Shown: positions 24,105 to 33,532 of the stretch, piece by piece
Numbering within the stretch: the stretch's first letter is position 1
Layout: each line of letters opens with the position of its first letter
Origin: Opitutia bacterium UBA7374
GTDB lineage: Bacteria; Verrucomicrobiota; Verrucomicrobiia; Opitutales; Coraliomargaritaceae
DNA: 51,299 bases
Direction: 5' to 3'
Assembly: GCA_002469895.1 (NCBI GenBank)
Contig: DKOA01000010.1
Coordinates: 62,547-113,845 of the forward strand
Program-made: the position numbers and the translations under genes
The notes under the pieces: model-generated
Databases searched by the model: none
What the model was told of the DNA's origin: nothing
Seen by the model: only the letters and a program-made list of their open reading frames with translations

Positions 24105-26159
24105 ATGACAGCAGCACCCAAGGCCCATCACCCCTTCCTCTGCGAAGACTTTCATATCCGCTGGTCCACACTCCAGTCTAACTGCATTGAGCCGGACATT
24201 GAAAAAGCCCTGACCGATGCAGCCACAATGATTGAACAAATTGCGACTCTGAGTAGTACACCGACCTACGAAAATACATTTGCTGCCCTGGGGGAAGCGC
24301 TTGAGCCCTTAAACCGTGCCTGGGGTCGAGTCAGTCACCTCGATGCGGTTTGCAACAACCCACAGCTGCGTGCCGCACACAATGCCATGCTCCCAAAAGT
24401 TTCGACTTTCTTTGCCCGCATTCCGCTGAATGAAGAACTTTGGCAGTCACTCAAATCGTACGGAGAAACCGCCGACTCCACCCAACTCAGTCCGGTCCGG
24501 CTTCGACATATCGAAGAGACTCTGGCCGACTTTCGTGAACAGGGGGCGGATCTGCCCCCAGAGCAGAAACAGCGTGCCGCCGAGATCCAGCAACGACTTT
24601 CCGAACTCACTCAAAAATACTCAGAGAACTGCCTCGATGGAACCAATGCGTGGGAAAAGATTGTGACCGACCGGAGCCTCCTTACCGGCCTGCCCGAGTC
24701 TGCATTGGCAACGGCCAGCCAAAGTGCCCGCGAAAAAGGGCATGAGGCCGCATGGCGCTTTACTCTCCAGGCACCCTCTTTCATCCCGGTCATGACCTAT
24801 GCGGACGACGATACGCTCCGGCGGGAGATCTGGGAAGCTTACACAACAATCGGGCGTGAGGCACCCTATGATAATCAGACCATCGTGCCGGAAATTCTCG
24901 CCCTACGACACGAGTTCGCCCAGCTGATCGGTCAAGCAAACTTCGCGGATCATGTCACCGCACGTCGGATGGCCGGTTCCGGCGGGTCCGCTCTGGCATT
25001 CACCGAAACTCTGCACAACAAAATCGTTGACGCCTTTGAGAAAGAGGCCGCATCCATTCGCGCCTTCAAAGCCAGCGCCAACGAGGCAACCAACACGCTC
25101 CTCGAGCCTTGGGAAACCGCTTACTGGGCAGAAAAACAACGACGTGCCGAATACGATTTTGATGAAGAATCGCTCCGTCCCTACTTCCCCATTGATCGAG
25201 TCATTGAGGGGCTATTCGCCATCGCCAGCACACTTTTTGGCCTACGCATAGAAGTGCGCGACGGGGTTGAGACATGGCACCCGGAAGTTACTTTTTACGA
25301 CCTCTTTGATGCCCTCTCCGACGAACGACTCGGGGCATTTTACGCGGACTGGCATCCCCGCGAATCCAAGCGAGGCGGTGCGTGGATGAACTATCTGACC
25401 ACGGGACACCGAGAACCGGAAAAACGCAGCCCCCACCTAGGGCTGATCTGCGGTAATCTCAGCCCCGCTGTGGACGGCCAGCCGGCTCTCCTGACCCACC
25501 GCGAAGTCGAGACTATATTTCACGAGTTTGGGCATCTGCTCCATCACCTTTGTGGTGAAGTTGAAGTACGATCACTCAATGGCGTCAATGTCGCGTGGGA
25601 CTTTGTCGAGCTACCCTCCCAGATTATGGAGAACTGGTGCTGGGAACGAGAAAGCCTCAACCAGTTTGCTCGCCATTACGAAACCGGTGAGCCCATTCCG
25701 GAAGCCTTATTTAAAAAGATGCTGGCCGCCCGCAACTTTCGCAAAGCCGATGCGACAATGCGACAACTCGCATTTGGCAAGATGGATCTGGATCTCCACA
25801 CCCACTGGCCTGAAAGCGGAGAGGCTGACCTCGAAGGCTTTATTCAAAAGTGCCTGCAAGGCTATCGTGCAGAGTACAAGACGAAGTCGCCCTCTAACAT
25901 CTTCCATTTTGGACATCTCTTCAGCGACCCTACCGGCTATGCTGCGGGTTATTACAGCTATAAGTGGGCCGAGGTGCTGGATGCCGACGCTTTTAGTCGC
26001 TTTCGTCAGGAGGGTGTGCTCAACCCGGTGACGGGAGCCGATTTTCGCCATAAGATACTAGCCCGGGGCAATGCGGCACCTCCTGCCGAATTGTTCCATG
26101 ACTTTATGGGGCGCGACCCCGACCCGGAAGCGCTACTCATCCGAGACGGGATCACATAG
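24105..26159 (+). CDS. prlC: Oligopeptidase A (M3 family metallopeptidase)
   Basis: A 684-residue zinc endopeptidase from the ATG at 24105 (24063 would add 14 residues not seen in the family). The active site is TIFHEFGHLLHHL (His473, Glu474, His477), with a downstream metal-binding region VAWDFVELPSQIMENW, and the C-terminal signature FGHLFSDPTGYAAGYYSYKWAEVLDADAF is intact. It is cytoplasmic, degrading peptides of roughly 8-20 residues, including cleaved signal peptides. The N-terminal half is helical with EALEPLNRAWGRVSHLDAVCN, as in PrlC. It is followed by a membrane-protein gene 78 bp downstream, without a visible terminator. Confidence 0.95.
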   Translation: MTAAPKAHHPFLCEDFHIRWSTLQSNCIEPDIEKALTDAATMIEQIATLSSTPTYENTFAALGEALEPLNRAWGRVSHLDAVCNNPQLRAAHNAMLPKVSTFFARIPLNEELWQSLKSYGETADSTQLSPVRLRHIEETLADFREQGADLPPEQKQRAAEIQQRLSELTQKYSENCLDGTNAWEKIVTDRSLLTGLPESALATASQSAREKGHEAAWRFTLQAPSFIPVMTYADDDTLRREIWEAYTTIGREAPYDNQTIVPEILALRHEFAQLIGQANFADHVTARRMAGSGGSALAFTETLHNKIVDAFEKEAASIRAFKASANEATNTLLEPWETAYWAEKQRRAEYDFDEESLRPYFPIDRVIEGLFAIASTLFGLRIEVRDGVETWHPEVTFYDLFDALSDERLGAFYADWHPRESKRGGAWMNYLTTGHREPEKRSPHLGLICGNLSPAVDGQPALLTHREVETIFHEFGHLLHHLCGEVEVRSLNGVNVAWDFVELPSQIMENWCWERESLNQFARHYETGEPIPEALFKKMLAARNFRKADATMRQLAFGKMDLDLHTHWPESGEADLEGFIQKCLQGYRAEYKTKSPSNIFHFGHLFSDPTGYAAGYYSYKWAEVLDADAFSRFRQEGVLNPVTGADFRHKILARGNAAPPAELFHDFMGRDPDPEALLIRDGIT

Positions 26160-26237
26160 GCACTAGACAATCCACGCCCGAGTACGCTAAAGATAGGTTA
26201 GTAACGTCAAGACCCAGCTATTAAAACCCTCCCACCC

Positions 26238-26774
26238 ATGTCGCTCTTCCAAGCCACACTTTACACCGGTATTTTCCTCGCGCTCCTCGGCCTGCCCTTT
26301 CTCTGGAAAGGCAGTGCCACCGAGGGATGGGTGCGCGCATTCCCGCGCTCTAAGAAAGCTGCCCTGCTACTGATGGGCACCGCTACGGCTTGGTTTCTCT
26401 ATTATGTCTGGCACCTAGGGCCAGCGGATTTCGGGCAGTACCGGCACCTCCTATTTGCTCTCTTTTTGGTCGCTGCCGTTGGCTCTTTTTACTTTGTCCC
26501 GGACTTTCTCGCGGTACGGGGTCTGGCGGCGCTCATCCTCCTGACGGCAGGTGTCCTACTCGACGCAGCCTACATGCAAGAGGCCAGTTCCCGACTCTTT
26601 CTCGTAGGGTTTGTCTATGCAGCCATTGTCCTTGCTCTGGTTCTCGGAGCCAGCCCCTACAAACTGCGTGATTTTTTCTCATGGCTCTACCATAGTCAGA
26701 TGCGCTCCCGCATTATGGGCGTTCTGTTTTCTTTATACGGTCTCTTTCTGGTCGGAGTCGCGATAAGCTATTAA
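26238..26774 (+). CDS. Multi-pass membrane protein, unknown function
   Basis: A 178-residue, very hydrophobic protein with about six predicted transmembrane segments (around residues 5-23, 40-58, 66-86, 90-107, 117-137 and 158-176), short loops and a few charged residues (SPYKLRDFFSWLYHSQ). I do not recognise the family. It lies 3 bp before gmk on the same strand, so the two are probably co-transcribed, but nothing suggests a shared function. Confidence 0.8.
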   Translation: MSLFQATLYTGIFLALLGLPFLWKGSATEGWVRAFPRSKKAALLLMGTATAWFLYYVWHLGPADFGQYRHLLFALFLVAAVGSFYFVPDFLAVRGLAALILLTAGVLLDAAYMQEASSRLFLVGFVYAAIVLALVLGASPYKLRDFFSWLYHSQMRSRIMGVLFSLYGLFLVGVAISY

Positions 26775-26777
26775 TCG

Positions 26778-27425
26778 ATGAAGGAGCCAAACTCGATCGG
26801 GGATAAAAGCCGACTGCTGATAGTATCCGGGCCAGCCGGAAGCGGCAAGACAACGGTTTGTAATCGATTGCTCGAGGTATCCCCTAAGCTGGAAAGAGTG
26901 ATTACCGCGACCACCCGGGCACCCCGTGGAGATGAACGAGACGGGTTGGACTATTACTTTCTGAATGCCGCTGACTTTGAGGAGCGCATAGGCCGGGATG
27001 CTTTTTACGAATATGCAAGGGTGCACGGGAATCACTATGGAACGCTAAAAAGCGAGGTTCAGGAAAAGTTATTATCCGGCATGGATCTACTGCTCAACAT
27101 CGACGTTCAGGGAGCTGCCAGCTTCCGGCAAACTGCAGACCAAGACCCCCTGCTAAAAGGCCGGATCGCTACCGTATTCATCATGCCACCAAGCCGGGAA
27201 GAGCTGGAAAAAAGGCTTCGAGGGCGTGGGACCGACACAGAGGAAGAGGTGCGTCGTCGTCTCCATGTGGCCGAGGAGGAGATGAAACAAGCCCCACTCT
27301 ACGACTACATATTAATGAGTGCCGACAAAGACGCTGACTTCCATCAACTACTGGCTATCTATCAATCAGAAGGTAAGCGTGACCGGCCATCCAATCCGAG
27401 TGGCCGACCCAATACTTCCGCATAG
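26778..27425 (+). CDS. gmk: Guanylate kinase
   Basis: A 215-residue enzyme converting GMP to GDP with ATP, essential for GTP and dGTP supply. It has a P-loop SGPAGSGKTT (about residues 18-27), the GMP-binding segment TTRAPRGDERDGLDYYFL, the residues EYARVHGNHYGTL, the DVQGA motif (IDVQGAASFR) and the lid RLRGRGTDTEEEVRRRL. The kinase core ends near residue 195, leaving a basic, Pro/Ser-rich tail. That tail's 64 bp overlap the 3' end of the opposing gene at 27362-27997. The start is the ATG at 26778, 3 bp after the upstream stop, with no Shine-Dalgarno. Confidence 0.96.
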   Translation: MKEPNSIGDKSRLLIVSGPAGSGKTTVCNRLLEVSPKLERVITATTRAPRGDERDGLDYYFLNAADFEERIGRDAFYEYARVHGNHYGTLKSEVQEKLLSGMDLLLNIDVQGAASFRQTADQDPLLKGRIATVFIMPPSREELEKRLRGRGTDTEEEVRRRLHVAEEEMKQAPLYDYILMSADKDADFHQLLAIYQSEGKRDRPSNPSGRPNTSA

Positions 27426-27997
27426 ATAATTGCAGATCGCGCAGCACTGGGACTGTTGAACCGGCTTCGTACCGATCCATGATACCGCTTTCTACTCTGG
27501 CGGGCACGGGTCTGACCTGCCGCCGAAGCAGATCCCCTCCCGGTTTGCTGGCCGGCTTGTTGTCGAATCGCTTCCGCCTGACGACGGGTTTCCTCAATTC
27601 GTCGCTGTTGCTCTTCCATCTGTAACTCGTAGGCATCTCCCGAATCACCCCAAGAAAAACTTCCTGATTTAGGAACCTCAAAGGTCGGTTGCCGCGCTTC
27701 AGGAATTGGTGCCGCAGGCTGACGCAGCTCCTTTTCTTCAGGAATCACTAGCTCTGCAGATGGCATGGACTGGCGCGGCTTATTCGCTCCCCCCCGACGC
27801 TCAAGAATCTTGCGTCGAATCGCTTCCTGCGCTTCCCGCTGACGAGCTTCCATAGCAAGTTCTGCTTCGGTCTGCGGCCGCCTCGATCGCTTCGGGCGCT
27901 GACCCGGCGGCGGCGACTCTTTCTTCGACCGCATGTTGCCGAAGAAATAGATCGCCGCAATGACCAGCGGAACTAGGATCTCAAAGAGGTCTTCCAT
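27362..27997 (-). CDS. Membrane-anchored, Arg/Gln/Pro-rich protein of unknown function
   Basis: A 211-residue protein with an N-terminal transmembrane helix (about 5-20, FEILVPLVIAAIYFFG) and a long, probably disordered tail rich in Arg, Gln, Glu and Pro. The tail includes a helical, charged stretch (about 40-70, EAELAMEARQREAQEAIRRKIL) and a second at 130-152 (QMEEQQRRIEETRRQAEAIR). I do not recognise the family. It follows floA by 27 bp in the same direction, so it is likely the fourth gene of the NfeD-NfeD-FloA operon and may act with the flotillin. Its last 21 codons are antisense to the end of gmk. Confidence 0.75.
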   Translation of the reverse strand: MEDLFEILVPLVIAAIYFFGNMRSKKESPPPGQRPKRSRRPQTEAELAMEARQREAQEAIRRKILERRGGANKPRQSMPSAELVIPEEKELRQPAAPIPEARQPTFEVPKSGSFSWGDSGDAYELQMEEQQRRIEETRRQAEAIRQQAGQQTGRGSASAAGQTRARQSRKRYHGSVRSRFNSPSAARSAIIYAEVLGRPLGLDGRSRLPSD

Positions 27998-28024
27998 TTC
28001 GAAAGTAGTTACTGCAGGTGTTTC

Positions 28025-29077
28025 TTACTCGCCCTTTTCTTCTCCCTTAGAAATGGAATCGCGCATCTCGGTATCTGCCTTGATATTATTTAAGCGATAG
28101 TAGTCCATCACACCTAGGTTACCGCTGCGGAAGGCTTCCGCTAAGGCCAGTGGCACCTGCGCTTCTGCTTCCACCACTTTGGCCTGCATCTCTTCGACCT
28201 TGGCCTTCATTTCCTGCTCCAGAGCGACCGCAGCTGCGCGGCGCATTTCCGCCTTCGCCTGTGCAACATTTTTGTCTGCCTCAGCCTGTGATTCCTGCAG
28301 CTTGGCACCGATGTTTTCGCCAACATCGACGTCCGCGATATCGATCGATAAAATCTCGAAAGCCGTACCGACATCCAGGCCACGATCCAGAACAACCTTG
28401 GAAATGGTGTCGGGTGACTCGAGTACAGTCTTGTAAGAATCGGACGAACCAATGGTTGTAACAATGCCTTCGCCCACGCGAGCGATTACTGTTTCCTCGA
28501 GAGCACTGCCTACATAATTGTCCAAATTTGAACGTACCGTGACCCGAGCGCGGGCCTTCACCTGAATGCCATCCTTGGCTACGCCATCAATCGTTGAGCG
28601 TCCGCTCTGCGGGTTTGGGCATTCGATGACCTTAGGGTTAATCGAAGTGCGAACCGCCTCCAGCACAGATTTCCCGGTGCCCTTGGTGGCAAGGTCGATG
28701 GCACAAGCTCGTTGCCAGTCCAACTGAATGTTTGCTTTGTCCGCAGCAATCAAGGATTGCACCGTCTGAATGACGTTACCTTCTGCCAGATAGTGCGCCT
28801 CCAGTTCATCCGAGTCTAAGTTAATGCCGGCCTTTACCGCGGTAATTCGCGCATCCACAATAAGTGAGGCAGGCACCCCGCGCAAACGCATCGCAACCAG
28901 CGTAGGGAAGCCTACCGTGGCATTGGCCAAGTAGGACTTCACAAAAAGCCCGATGTAAGTAACAAAAATCAGGGCGAAGACTAATAGGACCAAGCCGAGT
29001 AAGGCAGCAGCAACGAGTTGCCAACCGACCAGCGCGAGTGGGAGGGGGAGGGGGAGGTTCGTGAATGAATCGATCAT
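28025..29077 (-). CDS. floA: Flotillin-like protein FloA
   Basis: A 350-residue SPFH-type scaffold of functional membrane microdomains. The N-terminus has a hydrophobic hairpin/transmembrane region (about 15-45). The SPFH core carries the FloA signature RLRGVPASLIVDARITAVKAGI, EAHYLAEGNVIQTVQSLIAADKA, DGIQVKARARVTVRSN, and EILSIDIADVDVGENIGAKLQ. A long coiled coil (about 265-315, QAEADKNVAQAKAEMRRAAAVALEQEMKAKVEEMQAK) drives oligomerisation. Its ATG overlaps the stop of the small NfeD gene (ATGA), so the pair is translationally coupled, as is usual for floA and nfeD. The fit to the family is good along the whole length. Confidence 0.94.
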   Translation of the reverse strand: MIDSFTNLPLPLPLALVGWQLVAAALLGLVLLVFALIFVTYIGLFVKSYLANATVGFPTLVAMRLRGVPASLIVDARITAVKAGINLDSDELEAHYLAEGNVIQTVQSLIAADKANIQLDWQRACAIDLATKGTGKSVLEAVRTSINPKVIECPNPQSGRSTIDGVAKDGIQVKARARVTVRSNLDNYVGSALEETVIARVGEGIVTTIGSSDSYKTVLESPDTISKVVLDRGLDVGTAFEILSIDIADVDVGENIGAKLQESQAEADKNVAQAKAEMRRAAAVALEQEMKAKVEEMQAKVVEAEAQVPLALAEAFRSGNLGVMDYYRLNNIKADTEMRDSISKGEEKGE

Positions 29078-29535
29078 GTCTTTTGTATAATTAATTTAAA
29101 TGCGTCACGGCCAACAACACGCACACTTTCGTGTGCTTCGATGTAGCCATCCTCTGAATAAGCTTCGTAAGGCGAACCATTAATGACCACTTTGCCAGAT
29201 GGATTCAACCGCGTCAACGCTTCACCCGTGAATCCGATCATGTCGTCCTTTTCTTTGACCGGAGCGTCGCCTCCGACAACCTCACGAAGAAAGAGCCCGC
29301 GTCCGACAGGTGACTTTATCCACCAGCGGAATTGAATAATCGCGAGCACCAGAGAGGCCGAAGCAGTACCGAAAAAAAGCAGAACCGCTGGCAGGAAACC
29401 ATAATCCGAAAAGCATACATAGGTGGCCGCAAGGAGACAGAAAACCGCACCCACTCCGAGGATGCCTCCCGGGAGAAATACCTCGAAAGCAGTCAGCAAG
29501 AAGACGGCCAAACAAAGCAAGACAAGCAGGCTCAT
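29074..29535 (-). CDS. Short NfeD-like membrane protein
   Basis: A 153-residue protein with three transmembrane helices (about 1-19, 24-43 and 48-69), then a soluble C-terminal beta-barrel (OB-fold) of the NfeD type (DDMIGFTGEALTRLNPSGKVVINGSPYEA..., VRVVGRDAFKLIIQ). NfeD proteins cooperate with flotillins. It has no protease domain. It is joined to its neighbours by ATGA overlaps at both ends (upstream with the large NfeD gene, downstream with floA). Confidence 0.87.
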   Translation of the reverse strand: MSLLVLLCLAVFLLTAFEVFLPGGILGVGAVFCLLAATYVCFSDYGFLPAVLLFFGTASASLVLAIIQFRWWIKSPVGRGLFLREVVGGDAPVKEKDDMIGFTGEALTRLNPSGKVVINGSPYEAYSEDGYIEAHESVRVVGRDAFKLIIQKT

Positions 29536-31031
29536 TCCACAACCTCCTCGACTAACAGGTTGAAATCTTCCCGACCCACTACCCGAACGCGAGCGCCTCG
29601 GTCGATGATACCCACCGCACAGCGTGCTTCATAGCGCACTCCGGCCAACTCAATCAGCCCTGCAGGATGGAGCGGGGTTATGGCCTCTCCGGTCGCGCCC
29701 TCCTCGGGAAATCCGGGGGCTTTTTCAACGCCACTAACAACGGGCGCCTTTGCCTTGTCTGCTTGGCCAACTGTACTGGATAGAACCAAAGCACCCTCGA
29801 TCGGAGACCCCTTGAGGAAGCGCCCTAAAAGGAGCGCACCACCCACTGCGATGGCCAAGCCAACCACTAAATCTACAGCCGGACCAACAAATAAGTCGGC
29901 GGAAAAACGGCCCGTTCCCTCCGGCCAGAAATCGACCATTGCCCAAAGAAGCGACGCCAGCATTAAAACCAACCCGGGCACCGCAAAGAAGAGCAGACCG
30001 GGGAAAAACAATAGTTCTGCCAAAACAAGAACTACCCCCAAAAGGAAAAAGACAATCGCCTCGTTCCCCGCCAGTCCGGCGATGTATTGACTCACAAAAA
30101 AGACAATTACGAGACCGATGCCAGCGATGCCAAAGAGCCCGAAGCCCGGCGTCTTGAATTCCACAAACAAAAGCAGCAAACCAATCCCCATGAGAGCCGG
30201 AGCAAATCCATCCATCCACTTTGCCGCGACTTCCGAATAGCTCACTTTAAAATCCTTCACTCGATACTGCAGATCGCCGGTTCGCTCATCCAGCAGGTCT
30301 TCGATAGAATCGTAAACTCCGGAACCAAGGAGCGCCCGCGGAGGCTCCCCGTACTCCGCCATCGCCTCACTAGCCGTCAAAGTGAGCAATTCCCCGCTCG
30401 GCTTGATCACCGTTTCGCCAATGGCCAACTCGTAATCCTTGTCCAGCATGGCCCGGATTACTCGACCGCGCAATTCATCCTGCTCACTGAGCACCCGTAT
30501 CTGCGCCCGCAGATAACTCTCTATCTTTAAGCGGGCGGTTTCCGGCACGTCCTCTCCCGTGCCCTGAATCACTGCCGAAGCGCCAATCTTGCCTCGGGGG
30601 GCAAAATAGATTTCCTCTGTGGCCGCCGCGATAAAAGAACCCGCAGATATGGCATCCTCGTTAATGTAGGTAGCCGTTAAGCCCTCGAAGCGATCAATCA
30701 TCTCCATCATTTCCAGGCATATATCCACGCGCCCCCCCGGTGTATCCATATCCAGCACAAGCATTTCAACATCGTTGGTAATCGCTTCTTTCAGTGCCCG
30801 CCGGAGAATAAAGAGGTTCGGCTTACTGATGGGCCCTTCAATCGGTACAATGTAGACATCAACCGATCCATCTTCCGGCTGGAGAGTTCGAAGCGGTGGT
30901 TTGGGGAAAGAGGATTCTGCCGCAGCCTCGACCACTCCCTCTTCCGGAAGCGTCTCTGCCGCAGCGTGAAGACTCCCCTGCACTGCTGTAAAAAGAAGCA
31001 ATAACCAAAATGGGTATCGAGAGAACATCAT
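29532..31031 (-). CDS. Long NfeD protein: ClpP/SppA-class serine protease plus membrane and NfeD domains
   Basis: A 499-residue protein in the order signal peptide (MMFSRYPFWLLLLFTAVQG, cleavage near residue 24), protease domain (about 45-235), polytopic membrane domain (about 270-405) and C-terminal NfeD beta-barrel (VVGREDFNLLVEE). The protease domain has LDMDTPGGRVD, the nucleophile region AISAGSFIAAATEEI and the likely catalytic lysine in ARLKIESYLRAQIRVLSE, as in archaeal 1510-N-type proteases that cleave hydrophobic stomatin/flotillin tails. Its partner is therefore likely FloA. It leads the operon and faces the aldose-epimerase gene divergently. The ATG at 31031 is followed directly by a second ATG. 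Confidence 0.92.
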   Translation of the reverse strand: MMFSRYPFWLLLLFTAVQGSLHAAAETLPEEGVVEAAAESSFPKPPLRTLQPEDGSVDVYIVPIEGPISKPNLFILRRALKEAITNDVEMLVLDMDTPGGRVDICLEMMEMIDRFEGLTATYINEDAISAGSFIAAATEEIYFAPRGKIGASAVIQGTGEDVPETARLKIESYLRAQIRVLSEQDELRGRVIRAMLDKDYELAIGETVIKPSGELLTLTASEAMAEYGEPPRALLGSGVYDSIEDLLDERTGDLQYRVKDFKVSYSEVAAKWMDGFAPALMGIGLLLLFVEFKTPGFGLFGIAGIGLVIVFFVSQYIAGLAGNEAIVFFLLGVVLVLAELLFFPGLLFFAVPGLVLMLASLLWAMVDFWPEGTGRFSADLFVGPAVDLVVGLAIAVGGALLLGRFLKGSPIEGALVLSSTVGQADKAKAPVVSGVEKAPGFPEEGATGEAITPLHPAGLIELAGVRYEARCAVGIIDRGARVRVVGREDFNLLVEEVVE

Positions 31032-31158
31032 AAATTTAACTATGTAAAAAGTTGTGGGGAAAGCAAGCTAACCATCCCAATGCCAGCGGTTGCCGTATTG
31101 ACGATTCGCAAGGCTTTCTGTCTTTTCTTTGATCCAATAATAAGTGATACAAAAAAAC

Positions 31159-32085
31159 ATGGAGCTTGTAGATTATAAGGGGGTTCAACTGCATCGCTGG
31201 CAATGTGGCCCATCCACCTTCCTCGCCCACCCGGAACGCGGTGCGCGCTTAATCAACTGGAACCTGCGCATGCCGGACGGCTCCGTCCGCGACATCATCC
31301 ACTGGCCAGAAAATGCCGACATGGATAACCTCGCTAAAGTGCGCGGCGGCAACCCCATCCTTTTTCCCTTTGCCGCTCGAACTTGCCACAATGGGCAAAC
31401 CGGCCAGTGGAAAGCCCCGGATAAACAAGTACGGCCCATGCCTCGACACGGCTTCGCCCGTGACGGACAGTTTATCCTCTCGCAGGTCAATGAGTATGGG
31501 TTCACCGCTGAACTTTGCCCGCGCCCGGAAGACGCGGAAGCCTATCCATTCGATTACCGATTCAGCGTACGCTATGAATTTTCAGACATTTTCCTACGCG
31601 TTTACCTGACACTGGAAAATCTCGGAGACCAACCCATCCCCTGGGCTGCCGGTCACCACTTTTACTTTACCCTCCCCTGGCATGACGGATTGGCCCGCGA
31701 TGACTATGCGTTCCAAATTCCCGCCAAGAAGTGCTTCACACATGCACCCGATGGTTCGCTCATCCCCGTTGAAAAAGGCTGGGAAGAGGTCTGCTCTTTC
31801 GGCCAGCCCGAGGTGTCTGATCGTATCTACACCAAGCTGAAAAGCGGACTGGCTACATTCGGGCCTCTCAGCGGAGAGGAGAAAGTCGGCATCCGGCTGC
31901 TCGATACCGCTGAAACCTTCTCCACCTGGAATGCATATGTGGTCTGGACAGACAAGCCAGACAGCCCCTTCTACTGTGTCGAGCCTTGGATGGGGCCGCC
32001 CAATGCGCCATCGCATGGACATGGCCTGCATCAGGTACAACCCAAATCCGCAGCCACATTTTCTGTCGAAGTCGCTCTTCTCTAG
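31159..32085 (+). CDS. Aldose 1-epimerase family protein
   Basis: A 308-residue galactose-mutarotase-like enzyme that interconverts alpha and beta anomers of sugars or sugar phosphates. Start ATG at 31159 (a GTG at 31144 adds five residues). Visible features include RGARLINWNLRMPDG near the N-terminus, the substrate-binding RHGFARD (general acid His region), WAAGHHFYFTL with the second catalytic-site histidine, and the catalytic-base glutamate in FYCVEPWMGPP. The whole length fits the family. The sugar substrate is not determined. It is a single gene between the NfeD operon and trkA; the 60-bp spacing to trkA would allow co-transcription. Confidence 0.87.
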   Translation: MELVDYKGVQLHRWQCGPSTFLAHPERGARLINWNLRMPDGSVRDIIHWPENADMDNLAKVRGGNPILFPFAARTCHNGQTGQWKAPDKQVRPMPRHGFARDGQFILSQVNEYGFTAELCPRPEDAEAYPFDYRFSVRYEFSDIFLRVYLTLENLGDQPIPWAAGHHFYFTLPWHDGLARDDYAFQIPAKKCFTHAPDGSLIPVEKGWEEVCSFGQPEVSDRIYTKLKSGLATFGPLSGEEKVGIRLLDTAETFSTWNAYVVWTDKPDSPFYCVEPWMGPPNAPSHGHGLHQVQPKSAATFSVEVALL

Positions 32086-32145
32086 CGGGTAAGAAACTTC
32101 TGGAAATTCTATCGCAGGGCGTCACTATGACTCGGAAATTTTCTT

Positions 32146-33492
32146 ATGAAAATCATTATCGTAGGGGCCGGAGAAGTCGGCCACAACTTGTGTGCAACAC
32201 TCTCCGCGGATGGTCACGATGTAACCGTCGTGGAGCAGTCCGGGCAACGCGTAGAGCAGCTTGACGAAGAGCAAAACGCCCGCATTGTCCGGGGCAATGG
32301 CAGCTCTGCTCGTCAGCTAGTCGATCTGGATGTAGCCCGCTGCGACGCCTTTCTGGCGATGACCAGCGACGACCGTACCAACCTTATTTCCTGCTCTCTG
32401 GCCAAAGGGCTCGGGGCAAAAGACACCTTCGCGCGCATCCATGACGAAACCTATAGCGACAACTCGGTGATCAATTATCAGCTGCATTTCGGTATCGACA
32501 TGCTGGTCAATCCGGAAGCGATCTGTGCGGTCGAATTGGCCAAAGCGATTCGTAATCCCGGGCGGGTCGCCGTAGAAAACTTTGCCCGCGGTCAAATCGA
32601 ATTCCAGCAACAACGGGTGGCTCACGGATCCCGGCTAATCGGTCAACAGCTAAAACAGCTGAAGCTCGACCCGAAGGTGCGCATTGGCTATGTCCAGCGC
32701 GATGGTATCGGCGAAATTGCCGGAGCGGAGACTGTTTTGCAGGAAGGCGACCGTGTGACTTTATTCGGCTACCCGGACGCTCTTTTCAGCCTGCGCGAAC
32801 GCTTTGACCCAAAAAACAAAATCAGTGAAGTTCGTGTCGTCCTTTTTGGCGGCACCGAGACTGCCATTAGTTTGATCCGGTTACTAACCAATCCCCGATT
32901 CCGTATCCGAGTGATTGAAAAAGATCCCGAACGTTGCCAGCAAATCGCCGAACGCTTCCCGGAAGTCTCTGTAATCTGTGGTGACGGCACCTCCCTGCGA
33001 CTGCTCGAAGAGGAACAAATCTCCGAGGCGGACTATTTTGTCGCCTGCACCAAGGATGACGAAGAAAACATCCTGACCTGCCTGCAGGCTACCAAACTCG
33101 GCGCTGACCACGTTCAACTCGTCGTCAACAAAGGCGATTATGAACAACTTGAGGGCATCCTAAAGACTATTCTCGGCATTGAGATGGTTGTCTCTCCGCG
33201 TCGTGCCACCGCAGATTTCATGCTCCGCAGCCTGTCTACCGAGACCGCCGCCACACTCGCTGAACTACCCGATGGTGGCCGTATTCTTGAAGTCAAACTC
33301 GACCACTCCAGTCCCGTCATCGGCAAATGCGTCAAAGACATTCAGTTGCCCCGCAGCAGTCTATTTGTCGCCATTCAACACAAATTTAAGGCCAGTGTAC
33401 CTACTGCAGAAGACACCCTCCTGGCGGGAGACCGTGTGCTTGTTCTGGTCGATGAATCCGAGAAAAAAGCACTGCTCTCCAAGCTCGTGTAA
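32146..33492 (+). CDS. trkA: Trk potassium uptake regulatory subunit TrkA
   Basis: A 448-residue cytoplasmic protein made of two RCK (TrkA-N plus TrkA-C) repeats. The first repeat starts with MKIIIVGAGEVGHNLCATL and an acidic nucleotide-binding end (VVEQSG); the second starts near residue 228 (VRVVLFGGTETAISLIRLL) with GDGTSLRLLEEE. C-terminal TrkA-C halves end in LFGYPDALFSL and DRVLVLVDESEK. It gates the TrkH channel in response to NAD(H)/ATP. trkH follows by 40 bp on the same strand. It is a full-length, normal member of the family. Confidence 0.96.
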   Translation: MKIIIVGAGEVGHNLCATLSADGHDVTVVEQSGQRVEQLDEEQNARIVRGNGSSARQLVDLDVARCDAFLAMTSDDRTNLISCSLAKGLGAKDTFARIHDETYSDNSVINYQLHFGIDMLVNPEAICAVELAKAIRNPGRVAVENFARGQIEFQQQRVAHGSRLIGQQLKQLKLDPKVRIGYVQRDGIGEIAGAETVLQEGDRVTLFGYPDALFSLRERFDPKNKISEVRVVLFGGTETAISLIRLLTNPRFRIRVIEKDPERCQQIAERFPEVSVICGDGTSLRLLEEEQISEADYFVACTKDDEENILTCLQATKLGADHVQLVVNKGDYEQLEGILKTILGIEMVVSPRRATADFMLRSLSTETAATLAELPDGGRILEVKLDHSSPVIGKCVKDIQLPRSSLFVAIQHKFKASVPTAEDTLLAGDRVLVLVDESEKKALLSKLV

Positions 33493-33532
33493 ACCGATTC
33501 ATTACTGATCCTCCTCAACACTTGAAGCGCCC

